Shown in pieces: positions 1 through 7,045 of a stretch of DNA of 7,855 nucleotides. The translations under genes were made by a program, and so were the position numbers. The stretch is from Syntrophales bacterium (GTDB lineage: Bacteria; Desulfobacterota; Syntrophia; Syntrophales; UBA8958). The number at the start of each line of letters is the position of its first letter. Within the stretch, counting starts at the first letter, position 1. The notes beneath the pieces were generated by a model. It did no database searches. It had not been told where the DNA came from and saw nothing but the letters and a program-made list of their open reading frames with translations. The DNA lies in the NCBI GenBank assembly GCA_023231165.1, contig JALNVY010000113.1, positions 1 to 7,855 of the forward strand. The letters are read 5' to 3'.

Positions 1-837
1 CAGGCCGAGGAAAAGTTTAAAAAGATCAGCGAGGCTTATGCCGTCCTGAGTGATCAGGAAAAACGCAATCAATACGATGCGTATGGCTCGGCAGATCAAT
101 TCCGCCAGAAATATTCTCAGGAAGATATCTTCAGAAACTTCGACCTCAACGATCTCTTGAGGGGTTTTGGATTTGATATGGGCGGTTCTGGAGGAAGGAC
201 GGCGCGGACAGGTTCGGGGGGCGGTTCGAGAAGGCGGGGAGGCGGCCAGCAGAGCGCTGATCCTTTTGCCGATCTTTTCGGCGGTGGTGGTCAATCCTAT
301 GGACACATGCCCCAGCAAGGCCAGGATCTGCAATACAATCTTTCTATCACCCTGGAAGAATCGGTTACGGGAGTCGATAAGAAACTAGCCCTGCAACGGG
401 AAGATCGTGTCGATGAAATCAACGTAAAAATACCACCCGGAATCAGCACCGGCAAGAAACTGCGACTCATGGGCAAGGGTGGTCAGGGTTTTGACGGCGG
501 ACCTGCCGGAGATCTATATTTGAATATAACCATCCTTCCTCATCCGCTTTTCGCCCGCGACGGAAACGACATTTATTTTGAGAAATCCATTAACTTCACT
601 CAGGCGGTCCTTGGGACGACTATTGATGTACCGACGATTGACGGGGCGACAAAACGCCTGAAGATCCCACCGGGAACCCAGAACAACACCAAGATCCGTA
701 TGAAGGGTTACGGCGTTCCCGGATTAAAGGGGGCCATAAAAGGGGATCAATACGTCAAGATCAACGTTATTGTTCCTAAGCATCTAACTGAAAAACAGTC
801 AATAATTGTCAAACAGCTGGTTGAGGAAGGTTTATAA
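1..837 (+). CDS. DnaJ-family (type II, CbpA-like) Hsp70 co-chaperone, 5'-truncated
   Basis: The reading frame is open from base 1 to the TAA at 835-837, giving 278 visible codons; the true start and the HPD-containing first half of the J domain lie before the window. What remains begins with J-domain helix III (KFKKISEAYAVLSD, then KRNQYDAYG), followed by QKYSQEDIF and a Gly-rich linker (about residues 53-105). That linker is rich in Arg and Gly and poor in Phe. The C-terminal substrate-binding domains start at DLQYNLSITLEE (residue 109) and show the repeated IPPG motifs and HPLFARDGND typical of DnaJ CTD I and II. There is no CxxCxGxG zinc finger, so this is a CbpA/type II protein and not classical DnaJ. 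Family role: it delivers clients to DnaK and stimulates its ATPase in the cytoplasm. A TTG at 157 lies in frame but is only an internal codon, since J-domain coding continues upstream. The gene is convergent with the 878-7498 block. The family call is firm; the exact paralogue is not. Confidence 0.93.
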   Translation, partial: QAEEKFKKISEAYAVLSDQEKRNQYDAYGSADQFRQKYSQEDIFRNFDLNDLLRGFGFDMGGSGGRTARTGSGGGSRRRGGGQQSADPFADLFGGGGQSYGHMPQQGQDLQYNLSITLEESVTGVDKKLALQREDRVDEINVKIPPGISTGKKLRLMGKGGQGFDGGPAGDLYLNITILPHPLFARDGNDIYFEKSINFTQAVLGTTIDVPTIDGATKRLKIPPGTQNNTKIRMKGYGVPGLKGAIKGDQYVKINVIVPKHLTEKQSIIVKQLVEEGL

Positions 838-856
838 TCCAAAAGGAAGATGTCGG

Positions 857-870
857 ATAAGATATCTTAT
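857..870. repeat. 14-bp perfect palindrome between convergent genes
   Basis: ATAAGATATCTTAT is a perfect inverted repeat (5-bp arms, ATAT centre) in the 40-bp gap between the stop of the DnaJ-family gene and the stop of the UPF0280 gene. Its position would suit a bidirectional terminator. However, the stem is short and AT-rich and is not followed by a clear T-run on either strand, so termination here is only a guess. No better terminator is visible in the gap. Confidence 0.35.
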
Positions 871-877
871 GTAAACT

Positions 878-1600
878 TCAATCGCAGAATTGGATATTAC
901 CCCAGGCCCCCATCGTTTTACCCATAATAATCACAATTCCTATTAACCCGGGGATTTTCGACCCGAGGTTCAACGCTTTTTTTATATCGCCCGGCTTTTT
1001 GACCTGATTGCCGATCCGTGACGCCGCCGCATCGGCAAGGCTTGCCGATTGCGACAGCACGCATACGGCGTCTGCTCTTCCGAAACTCAAGGAAGGTCCC
1101 ACGGTGGCCGAGGATGTGCAAATCCCTAACGGCATTTCCGACGGCGTGATGCGCAGGACCACCTTCTGACTTAAGGGAGACTCTCCTGCAAAGATTGACA
1201 CTCGCCGTTCTGTATACGTCTTCATGAAGATATCGCCGCCATTTTCTACAATGACATTTTCACAATGGCAAAGTAGATCATTGCTCACAAACTGGGCTAT
1301 CGCCCCAGCCACTGCTGCCATTGGTCCGACCTGTGCGCCAATTCCCGCCTCGATCATGTCGCGAACCATCACGGGGGCAAATTGGTCTTCGGGAACGGGT
1401 ACCAAAGATCTTAAAAACGTGGGATGTCGCTGAATATAGGATTCCAGATAATTTCGATGTTTGATTACCGAAGCAAGAGCAAGTTCGGATAGATCCTGAT
1501 CGGCGGCGATATAGAGGTCTGTTTCCCGGATAGAGACATAAAAGGAAACGAGGTCATGAACAGCAACAGAATTCCGGTATGTCCTTTCTTTGTAAATCAT
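878..1600 (-). CDS. UPF0280 family (COG2122) ApbE-like protein
   Basis: This 240-residue protein looks full length for the UPF0280 family. It opens with YKERTYRNSV, carries the family core VGPMAAVAGAIAQFV (residues 91-105), the ApbE-like VENGGDIF (118-125), GICTSSATVGPSLSFGRADA (159-178) and SLADAAASRIG (187-197). The fold family is that of ApbE flavin transferases, but UPF0280 proteins form a separate branch and flavin transfer should not be assumed. From the literature, as I recall it, the Methanosarcina acetivorans member MA1715 is needed for efficient sulfide assimilation, and COG2122 genes are tied to homocysteine synthesis from aspartate semialdehyde in anaerobes, together with COG1900/DUF39 and NIL-ferredoxin proteins. 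No partner is seen here. No signal peptide is apparent. The ATG overlaps the dnaE stop (ATGA) and no Shine-Dalgarno sequence is visible, so translation is probably coupled to dnaE. It is the last gene of the block. Confidence 0.88.
   Translation of the reverse strand: MIYKERTYRNSVAVHDLVSFYVSIRETDLYIAADQDLSELALASVIKHRNYLESYIQRHPTFLRSLVPVPEDQFAPVMVRDMIEAGIGAQVGPMAAVAGAIAQFVSNDLLCHCENVIVENGGDIFMKTYTERRVSIFAGESPLSQKVVLRITPSEMPLGICTSSATVGPSLSFGRADAVCVLSQSASLADAAASRIGNQVKKPGDIKKALNLGSKIPGLIGIVIIMGKTMGAWGNIQFCD
1597..1600 (-). promoter_or_regulatory. ATGA stop/start overlap, translational coupling of dnaE and the UPF0280 gene
   Basis: On the minus strand the four bases ATGA contain both the start codon of the UPF0280 gene and the TGA stop of dnaE. 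The 20 bases before the ATG contain no purine-rich ribosome binding site. Reinitiation by ribosomes finishing dnaE is therefore the likely mode of translation. The overlap is read directly; coupling is inferred. Confidence 0.8.
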
Positions 1601-4600
1601 CGGTATTTAATGGAATTAGGTCCCATAACAAGGCGGGTTGCCTTCAAGAGTTCCGTAGTCAATTGGAAGCGGCTGTTATTACCTAAATAAACGATTGTTT
1701 CGCTGTTTCCGTTCATTAAATGAATATATCCTTCAGATGGTCCCTTATATTTATCCGACAAGTATTTTATTTGAGTAATATAATCTTCACTTGACACACC
1801 TTGCGTTTCGATCTGGAAATGTACGGACGAATAAGGAGAGATATCCGGAGCATCCTGAAGCGCTGTGATGTCGTTGGCAATAATTTTGATATTTTCTTCG
1901 GAGATGTCAAGTTGACCCTTAAGCAGGACAGGTTCATCTCCTTTCAACAGGGCTTTAGCCTTTTGATAAATATCGGCGAAACAGATTATGGTCGTGGAAC
2001 CATAAAGATCCTCAAGGGTTACATAGGCCATGACGTCTTTTCTTTTTGTTGTCAACTCCTTGATATTACTAACTACACCGGCTATAATTACTTCCTCTTT
2101 GTCTCTTCTCTCCCCAATATTCTCTGAGTTGGCATTCGTAACAAATTCCAGCTTTTGCCGGTATCTGGATAATGGATGTCCGGTAATATAGAATCCCAAT
2201 GCTTCCTTTTCGTGCATGAGAAGTTCTTTATGGTCCCACTCGCCGACATCGGGAGGAGCAGCGGCACCATGCATATTACAGCTTCCTGTCGACGTATCCA
2301 GACCTTCCAGCAGGCTGACCTGACTGCTGGCTTTTGATTTCCGCAGCTTCTGGGCCAAATTCATAGTCTCTTCATAAGAACTGAAAAGGGCCCGTCTTTT
2401 ATGACCCAGGGAGTCAAAGGCCCCGCATTTGATAAGGCTTTCGATAACCCGCTTGTTCACCCGCCGTAGATCGACCCGCTGGCTGAAATCCTGGAAGGAA
2501 GGGTATTTCTCTCCTTTTTTCCTGGCTTCAATAATGGCTTCCACCGCCCCTACCCCGACATTTTTCACCGCCGCCATCCCAAAGCGGATGTGCCCGGTTG
2601 AGGCGGTGAAGTCACTCAGGGACTCGTTGATGTCGGGCGGCAGGACATTGATGCCCATCTCCTTGCAACTATTGATATACCGGATGATTTTATCGCGGTT
2701 GTCCTTCTCGCTGGTCAGCAGGGCCGCCATGAATTCTTCCGGATAGTGGGCCTTGAGATAGGCGGTCTGATAGGAAATCATCGCATAGGCGGTGCTGTGT
2801 GATTTGTTGAAACCATATTCGGCAAATTTATTCATCTGTTCCCAGATGCGGGTAGCCTTCTCTTCGGGGATGTGATTCTGCTTGGCCCCGGCAAGGAATT
2901 TCGGCATCTCCTTGTCCATCTCGGCAACCTTCTTTTTGCTCATGGCCTTGCGCAGCGTATCCGCCTCAGCCATGGTGTAACGGCCAATGGCGCTGGCAAT
3001 CTGCATGACCTGTTCCTGGTAGAGAATGACCCCGTATGTCTCCCGCAAAATATCTTTGAGCTGCGGCAGTTCATAGCTGATTTGTGTTTTCCCCAATTTG
3101 CGGGAAATAAAATCCGGGACCATTCCCATTGGTCCCGGACGATAAAGGGCTATCAAGGCGATTATATCTTCTATGCAGTCCGGTTTCATGCTCGTCAGGA
3201 TCTCCCGCATTCCCGTACTTTCCAATTGAAAAATACCATCGGTGTTGCCCCGTTGCAGGAGCTCATAAGTTGCTTGATCGGTGAGGGGTAATTTGTCGAT
3301 GTCAATATCAATCCCCCTGCCCTCTTTGATCATATGGAGGGCGTTTTTGATCACCGTCAAGGTTTTGAGACCCAGGAAATCAAATTTTGTCAACCCTACC
3401 GACTGGATATCGTTCATGGAAAACTGGGTTACTACTTCGTCTTTGGCACCTTTATACAGGGGTACACGGTTGACCAGGGGCACGTCGGAAATCACGACAC
3501 CGGCGGCATGGGTCGATGAATGGCGGTTCAATCCCTCCAGGGCTCGCGAATATGTCAGGAGCTTCTGAATACGTTCGTTTTTTTTCGCCTCTTCCTTGAG
3601 GCGCGGTTCCATCTTTAATGCGTCGTCAAGGGTAATATTCAAGACATTGGGAATCATTTTCGCAATGGCATCCACCTCGCCATAAGGAATATTCATGGCC
3701 CGGCCGACGTCTCTGATAACCCCTTTGGCAAGCATCTTTCCGAAGGTGATTATTTGGGCGACATTGTCACTGCTGTATTTTTCCGTTACATAACGGATGA
3801 TCTCGTCCCGTCGCTCCTGGCAGAAGTCGATGTCGATATCGGGCATGCTCTTGCGGTCCGGGTTGAGGAAACGTTCAAAGAAGAGACCGTAACGAATCGG
3901 GTCGATGTTGGTTATCCCAGTGGCGTAAGCCACAAGACTACCCGCTGCCGAACCACGGCCAGGTCCGACGGGAATCTTCTGCTCTTTTGCATAATTGACA
4001 AAATCAGCTACAATGAGGAAATAACCGGCAAATCCCATGGACTTGATCATGGCCAGTTCCTCAGCGAGGCGCTTTTCATATTTCCCGGCAACTTCCAAAT
4101 CTCCCCCAGGATTGACTACCGTGGCCAGATGATGGAGGCCCTCTTTGGCGATTTTTCCAAGATGTTCGTCGAGGCTCTGGTCATTATCCAGTTTGACATG
4201 GGGAAGATAAAACTGACCAAACTCCATAGTAAGATTGCATTTCCCCGCTATGATAACAGTGTTTGCTATCGCTTCGGGGCAATAGGAAAACAGGGCTTTC
4301 ATCTCCTCCGGGGAGCGGAAAAAGAACTGATCCGATTGAAATTTCATTCGATTCGGGTCTTCGATGGTCTTTCCGGTCTGGATACATAAGAGAATCTCGT
4401 GCGCCTCGGCGTCTGCCTGGTTTAGATAATGGCAGTCATTCGTCGCTACCAGGGGGATGGATAACTTTCTGCTTATCTCCATCAATCCTTCGTTGGCGAT
4501 CTTTTGATCGGGAAGACTATTCTCCATGATTTCCAGATAGAAATTTCCCGCTCCAAAGATGTCCTGGTATTCTTCTGCCGCCCTCAGCGCCCCCTCAGTA

Positions 4601-5061
4601 TTTCCCTTGAGAATGTGATCGGCAATTTCACCATGCAGACATGCACTCATACCAATGAGACCTTCGTGGTGCTGACGGAGGAGCTCTTTATCTACCCGGG
4701 GTCGGTAATAATATCCTTCCAGGTAGCCAGCAGACGATAATTTCAACAGATTTTTGTAACCCTGCATGTTCTTCACCAGGATAACAAGATGGCGGGAAGT
4801 TTCGCCTATGCCCTGGGAACTTTTTTCAAGGCGGCTGCGGGGGGCAACATATATTTCGCTGCCAATTATCGGTTTGATGCCATATCGATAGGCGTGCTGA
4901 TAAAAATCGATGGCCCCGAACATATTGCCGTGGTCAGTCATGGCAACCGCGGGCATATGATGTTCCTTTACCTTCTTCAGTAGGTCATCGATGCGGATGG
5001 TTCCGTCTAAAAGACTGTACTGGGTATGGACGTGGAGATGAACGAAATCAGCGTGCTTCAT
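1597..5061 (-). CDS. dnaE: DNA polymerase III alpha subunit (DnaE1)
   Basis: A complete 1154-residue replicative polymerase, the usual DnaE1 length. The order is: PHP domain (about 1-280), C-family polymerase palm/fingers with GPGRGSAAGS (367-375), helix-hairpin-helix region around RVNKRVIESLIKCGAF (868-882), and an OB fold (about 990-1065). The catalytic aspartates are visible: D408 and D410 in PDIDIDF, and D561 in KFDFLGLK, matching E. coli D401, D403 and D555. The PHP domain keeps what looks like the full metal-ligand set (H10, H12, D19, H44, E69, H91, C141, D209, H211), the pattern of DnaE proteins with PHP-dependent exonuclease rather than the degraded E. coli one. A probable beta-clamp binding motif QVSLL is at 914-918, where E. 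coli alpha has QADMF. The ATG lies one base after the guaB stop with only a weak GGA before it; the stop overlaps the next gene. It copies the chromosome within the Pol III holoenzyme. No frame break is seen. Confidence 0.98.
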   Translation of the reverse strand: MKHADFVHLHVHTQYSLLDGTIRIDDLLKKVKEHHMPAVAMTDHGNMFGAIDFYQHAYRYGIKPIIGSEIYVAPRSRLEKSSQGIGETSRHLVILVKNMQGYKNLLKLSSAGYLEGYYYRPRVDKELLRQHHEGLIGMSACLHGEIADHILKGNTEGALRAAEEYQDIFGAGNFYLEIMENSLPDQKIANEGLMEISRKLSIPLVATNDCHYLNQADAEAHEILLCIQTGKTIEDPNRMKFQSDQFFFRSPEEMKALFSYCPEAIANTVIIAGKCNLTMEFGQFYLPHVKLDNDQSLDEHLGKIAKEGLHHLATVVNPGGDLEVAGKYEKRLAEELAMIKSMGFAGYFLIVADFVNYAKEQKIPVGPGRGSAAGSLVAYATGITNIDPIRYGLFFERFLNPDRKSMPDIDIDFCQERRDEIIRYVTEKYSSDNVAQIITFGKMLAKGVIRDVGRAMNIPYGEVDAIAKMIPNVLNITLDDALKMEPRLKEEAKKNERIQKLLTYSRALEGLNRHSSTHAAGVVISDVPLVNRVPLYKGAKDEVVTQFSMNDIQSVGLTKFDFLGLKTLTVIKNALHMIKEGRGIDIDIDKLPLTDQATYELLQRGNTDGIFQLESTGMREILTSMKPDCIEDIIALIALYRPGPMGMVPDFISRKLGKTQISYELPQLKDILRETYGVILYQEQVMQIASAIGRYTMAEADTLRKAMSKKKVAEMDKEMPKFLAGAKQNHIPEEKATRIWEQMNKFAEYGFNKSHSTAYAMISYQTAYLKAHYPEEFMAALLTSEKDNRDKIIRYINSCKEMGINVLPPDINESLSDFTASTGHIRFGMAAVKNVGVGAVEAIIEARKKGEKYPSFQDFSQRVDLRRVNKRVIESLIKCGAFDSLGHKRRALFSSYEETMNLAQKLRKSKASSQVSLLEGLDTSTGSCNMHGAAAPPDVGEWDHKELLMHEKEALGFYITGHPLSRYRQKLEFVTNANSENIGERRDKEEVIIAGVVSNIKELTTKRKDVMAYVTLEDLYGSTTIICFADIYQKAKALLKGDEPVLLKGQLDISEENIKIIANDITALQDAPDISPYSSVHFQIETQGVSSEDYITQIKYLSDKYKGPSEGYIHLMNGNSETIVYLGNNSRFQLTTELLKATRLVMGPNSIKYR

Positions 5062-5062
5062 G

Positions 5063-6523
5063 CTAATCCAGCCAGTAGTTGGGCGCTTCCTTGGTGATGA
5101 TTACGTCGTGGACATGGCTTTCACGAAGTCCGGCGGAGGTAATACGAACAAAGGTGGCTTTCTGATGCATCTCCGCTATGGTGCGGCAGCCAAGATAACC
5201 CATGCCGGCCTTTAACCCGCCGACAAGCTGGTAGATACTGGCTGACAGCGAGCCCCGGAATGGAACCCGTCCTTCGATGCCCTCGGGAACCATCTTGAGA
5301 TTGTCTTCAATATCATCCTGATAATACCGGTCACGGCTTCCTAATTTCATGGCCTCGAGGGAGCCCATGCCGCGATAGACCTTGTAGCTGCGCCCCTGGA
5401 AAAGGATGGTTTCACCGGGACTTTCCTCGGTGCCGGCAAAAAGCCCGCCGATCATGACCGTACTGGCCCCAGCCCCAAGAGCCTTGGCGATATCGCCGGA
5501 GAATTTGATGCCGCCGTCGGAGATAACGGGAATACCTTTTTGTGTACAATACTTATGAGTTTCGCGGATGGCAGTCATCTGCGGAACGCCCACACCAGCG
5601 ACAACTCTCGTGGTGCAGATAGAGCCGGGGCCGACCCCTACTTTAACCGCATCCACCCCGGCCTCGATCAATGCTTTCGCTCCTTCCAAGGTGGCGACAT
5701 TACCGGCAATAAGTTCGCAGGTCGGGAAAATTCTCTTTGTCTCCCGAATTGCATTGATAACTCCTTTGGAATGACCATGGGAAGTGTCGATAACAATCAC
5801 ATCGACGCCAGCGGAAATAAGCGCCTGCACCCTTTCTTCGCGGTCGATGATGCCGACGGCTGCGCCGACGCGCAAACGCCCCAGGGAGTCTTTGCTCGCG
5901 TTGGGATATTTACGAATTTTTTCAATATCTTTGATAGTTATCAGGCCTTTAAGATTATATTCGTCATCAACAACCAGGAGCTTTTCAATTCGGTGTTTAT
6001 GAAGGAGTTTCTTAGATTCTTCCAAAGAAATGTTCGACGTAACCGTAACGAGATGATCTTTGGTCATCACGTTCCCGACCGGCTGTTCCAGGTTCGTCTC
6101 GAAACGGAGATCGCGATTAGTCAATATCCCCACCAGCCGCTTCCCTTTGACAACAGGAACCCCGGAAATATGATATTCGTTCATCAGATTCAGGGCATCC
6201 TGAACCATCTGTTCCGGTCCAATGGTTATCGGATCGACGATCATGCCGCTTTCCGATTTCTTTACCTTGTCGACTTCAATCATCTGCCTTTCGATGCTCA
6301 TGTTGCGATGAATGATCCCGATTCCACCTTCCTGAGCCATGCAGATGGCCGTTTTGGATTCCGTAACCGTATCCATGGCAGCGCTCAGAATTGGTATCTT
6401 GAGGGTGATATTGTTGGTAAGGCTGGTTGATGTATCTACGTCTTTGGGTAAGATGGATGATTCTGCAGGAACAAGGAGCAGATCATCAAATGTCAGAGCC
6501 TCGGCGATATGATCCGACAGCAT
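5063..6523 (-). CDS. guaB: Inosine-5'-monophosphate dehydrogenase
   Basis: A complete 486-residue enzyme of the usual bacterial length. It oxidises IMP to XMP with NAD+, the committed step of guanine nucleotide synthesis in the cytoplasm. The N-terminal barrel part (LTFDDLLLVPA, PILSAAMDTVTE) is followed by a tandem CBS (Bateman) module at about 94-205 (VGNVMTKDHLVTV in the second repeat), then the rest of the barrel. The catalytic Cys is C303 in GPGSICTTR; the IMP phosphate/ribose site shows SDGGIK (335-340) and MIGGLFAGT (357-365); the mobile flap carries the catalytic Arg-Tyr pair R399-Y400 in GSRDRYYQ, then PEGIEGRVPFRG. The intact CBS module, known in the family to bind adenine and guanine nucleotides, suggests allosteric control. 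The start is fixed by a strong GGAGGT seven bases before the ATG. Its common partner guaA does not follow; dnaE begins one base after the TAG stop. Confidence 0.98.
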   Translation of the reverse strand: MLSDHIAEALTFDDLLLVPAESSILPKDVDTSTSLTNNITLKIPILSAAMDTVTESKTAICMAQEGGIGIIHRNMSIERQMIEVDKVKKSESGMIVDPITIGPEQMVQDALNLMNEYHISGVPVVKGKRLVGILTNRDLRFETNLEQPVGNVMTKDHLVTVTSNISLEESKKLLHKHRIEKLLVVDDEYNLKGLITIKDIEKIRKYPNASKDSLGRLRVGAAVGIIDREERVQALISAGVDVIVIDTSHGHSKGVINAIRETKRIFPTCELIAGNVATLEGAKALIEAGVDAVKVGVGPGSICTTRVVAGVGVPQMTAIRETHKYCTQKGIPVISDGGIKFSGDIAKALGAGASTVMIGGLFAGTEESPGETILFQGRSYKVYRGMGSLEAMKLGSRDRYYQDDIEDNLKMVPEGIEGRVPFRGSLSASIYQLVGGLKAGMGYLGCRTIAEMHQKATFVRITSAGLRESHVHDVIITKEAPNYWLD

Positions 6524-6530
6524 TGCAGGT

Positions 6531-6536
6531 ACCTCC
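6531..6536 (-). promoter_or_regulatory. Strong Shine-Dalgarno of guaB
   Basis: On the minus strand GGAGGT lies seven bases before the guaB ATG. It is the best ribosome binding site in the window and fixes the guaB start. The other starts in this block have weak or no such motif, so guaB is probably translated more independently than its neighbours. Confidence 0.85.
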
Positions 6537-6550
6537 GTTTGTTTGGTATA

Positions 6551-7042
6551 TTAAATATATTTAGTTTCAATATTATAATGTTGCCCATTAACCTTCAAGT
6601 AAAATATCTCTTGGCCCTCATCGTGTTCAATATGTTCGGCAAGCTGATAATAGGCAGCTCTTGAGAAGCGAGCCCTGAATGAATGTTCCCTTACCTGGCA
6701 ATACATTACATTGTCAGGACTTATCCAGAGGGTGCGGGGATCCAGCGTTTCCGCCGTCTCATCGCAAAGCAGGAGCTTAATTCCCATTCCATTGCCGTTT
6801 TCCGTTTTTAAATAATCAACCGCTTTAACAATGTAAGCCGAATCTTCCACATCCACAAAACAACGGTCATTAGGAAGTTCGATAACATATCTTCCCTCGT
6901 CATCGAGATGCAAGTTCTGATAAAAATAATTAACAAAATCGCGGCGAAACATTTCGGCGCCCTGGTAATACCAGACGCCCTCTTTATCGATCCTGATGTT
7001 ACATGGGGGGGTGTTTTCCTGTTCTTTCAACATTTTTCTCAC
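6551..7042 (-). CDS. DUF1285-like protein of unknown function
   Basis: A 163-residue soluble-looking protein with no signal peptide or membrane segment. The segment NIRIDKEGVWYYQGAEMFRR (residues 15-34), followed by a region ending in DEGRYVIELP and VDVEDSAYIVKAV, resembles the opening of DUF1285 (COG3816) proteins; this is from memory of the family, not a search. Alternating hydrophobic and charged residues suggest a mainly beta fold. No catalytic motif is recognisable and I assign no function. The start is uncertain: a GTG at 7040-7042 lies three bases after the dtd stop, but no ribosome site precedes it. The in-frame ATG at 7031-7033 (residue 4) has a weak GTGAG before it and is equally plausible. 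Tight spacing to dtd and a 27-bp gap to guaB put it in the same operon. Its last codons may contain a promoter for guaB. Confidence 0.75.
   Translation of the reverse strand: MRKMLKEQENTPPCNIRIDKEGVWYYQGAEMFRRDFVNYFYQNLHLDDEGRYVIELPNDRCFVDVEDSAYIVKAVDYLKTENGNGMGIKLLLCDETAETLDPRTLWISPDNVMYCQVREHSFRARFSRAAYYQLAEHIEHDEGQEIFYLKVNGQHYNIETKYI
6572..6598 (-). promoter_or_regulatory. Candidate internal promoter for guaB-dnaE
   Basis: On the minus strand an exact TATAAT (6572-6577) is preceded by TTGAAG (6593-6598) with a 15-bp spacer, shorter than the ideal 17. A transcript would start near 6565, leaving a leader of about 42 bases before guaB, and the TAAATATATTTA palindrome (6552-6563) would lie just after the start. 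The site is inside the end of the DUF1285-like gene. The surroundings are AT-rich, so a chance match is possible. Confidence 0.35.
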
Positions 7043-7045
7043 TTA

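Noticed and set aside
157..837. Separate short gene starting at TTG 157 for the DnaJ C-terminal part
   Set aside because: The same frame is open back to base 1 and encodes J-domain helix III and the linker, so TTG 157 is an internal Leu codon of a larger gene.
878..1600. Classical ApbE FAD:protein FMN transferase or thiamine biosynthesis lipoprotein
   Set aside because: There is no lipobox or signal peptide, and the core motifs are those of the UPF0280 branch, so only a distant ApbE relationship is supported.
1801..2127. 108-residue plus-strand frame opposite the dnaE OB-fold region
   Set aside because: It lies wholly within dnaE on the other strand, with no family resemblance and no start signals.
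3754..4389. 211-residue open frame on the plus strand opposite dnaE
   Set aside because: It is antisense to the conserved PHP and polymerase-core region of dnaE and carries no recognisable motif; it is a long shadow frame.
5540..6430. 296-residue open frame on the plus strand opposite guaB
   Set aside because: It is entirely antisense to a gene with intact catalytic motifs, has no ribosome site, and its composition (rich in Asn, Phe, Arg, His) fits a shadow of the opposite-strand codons. It resembles no family I know.
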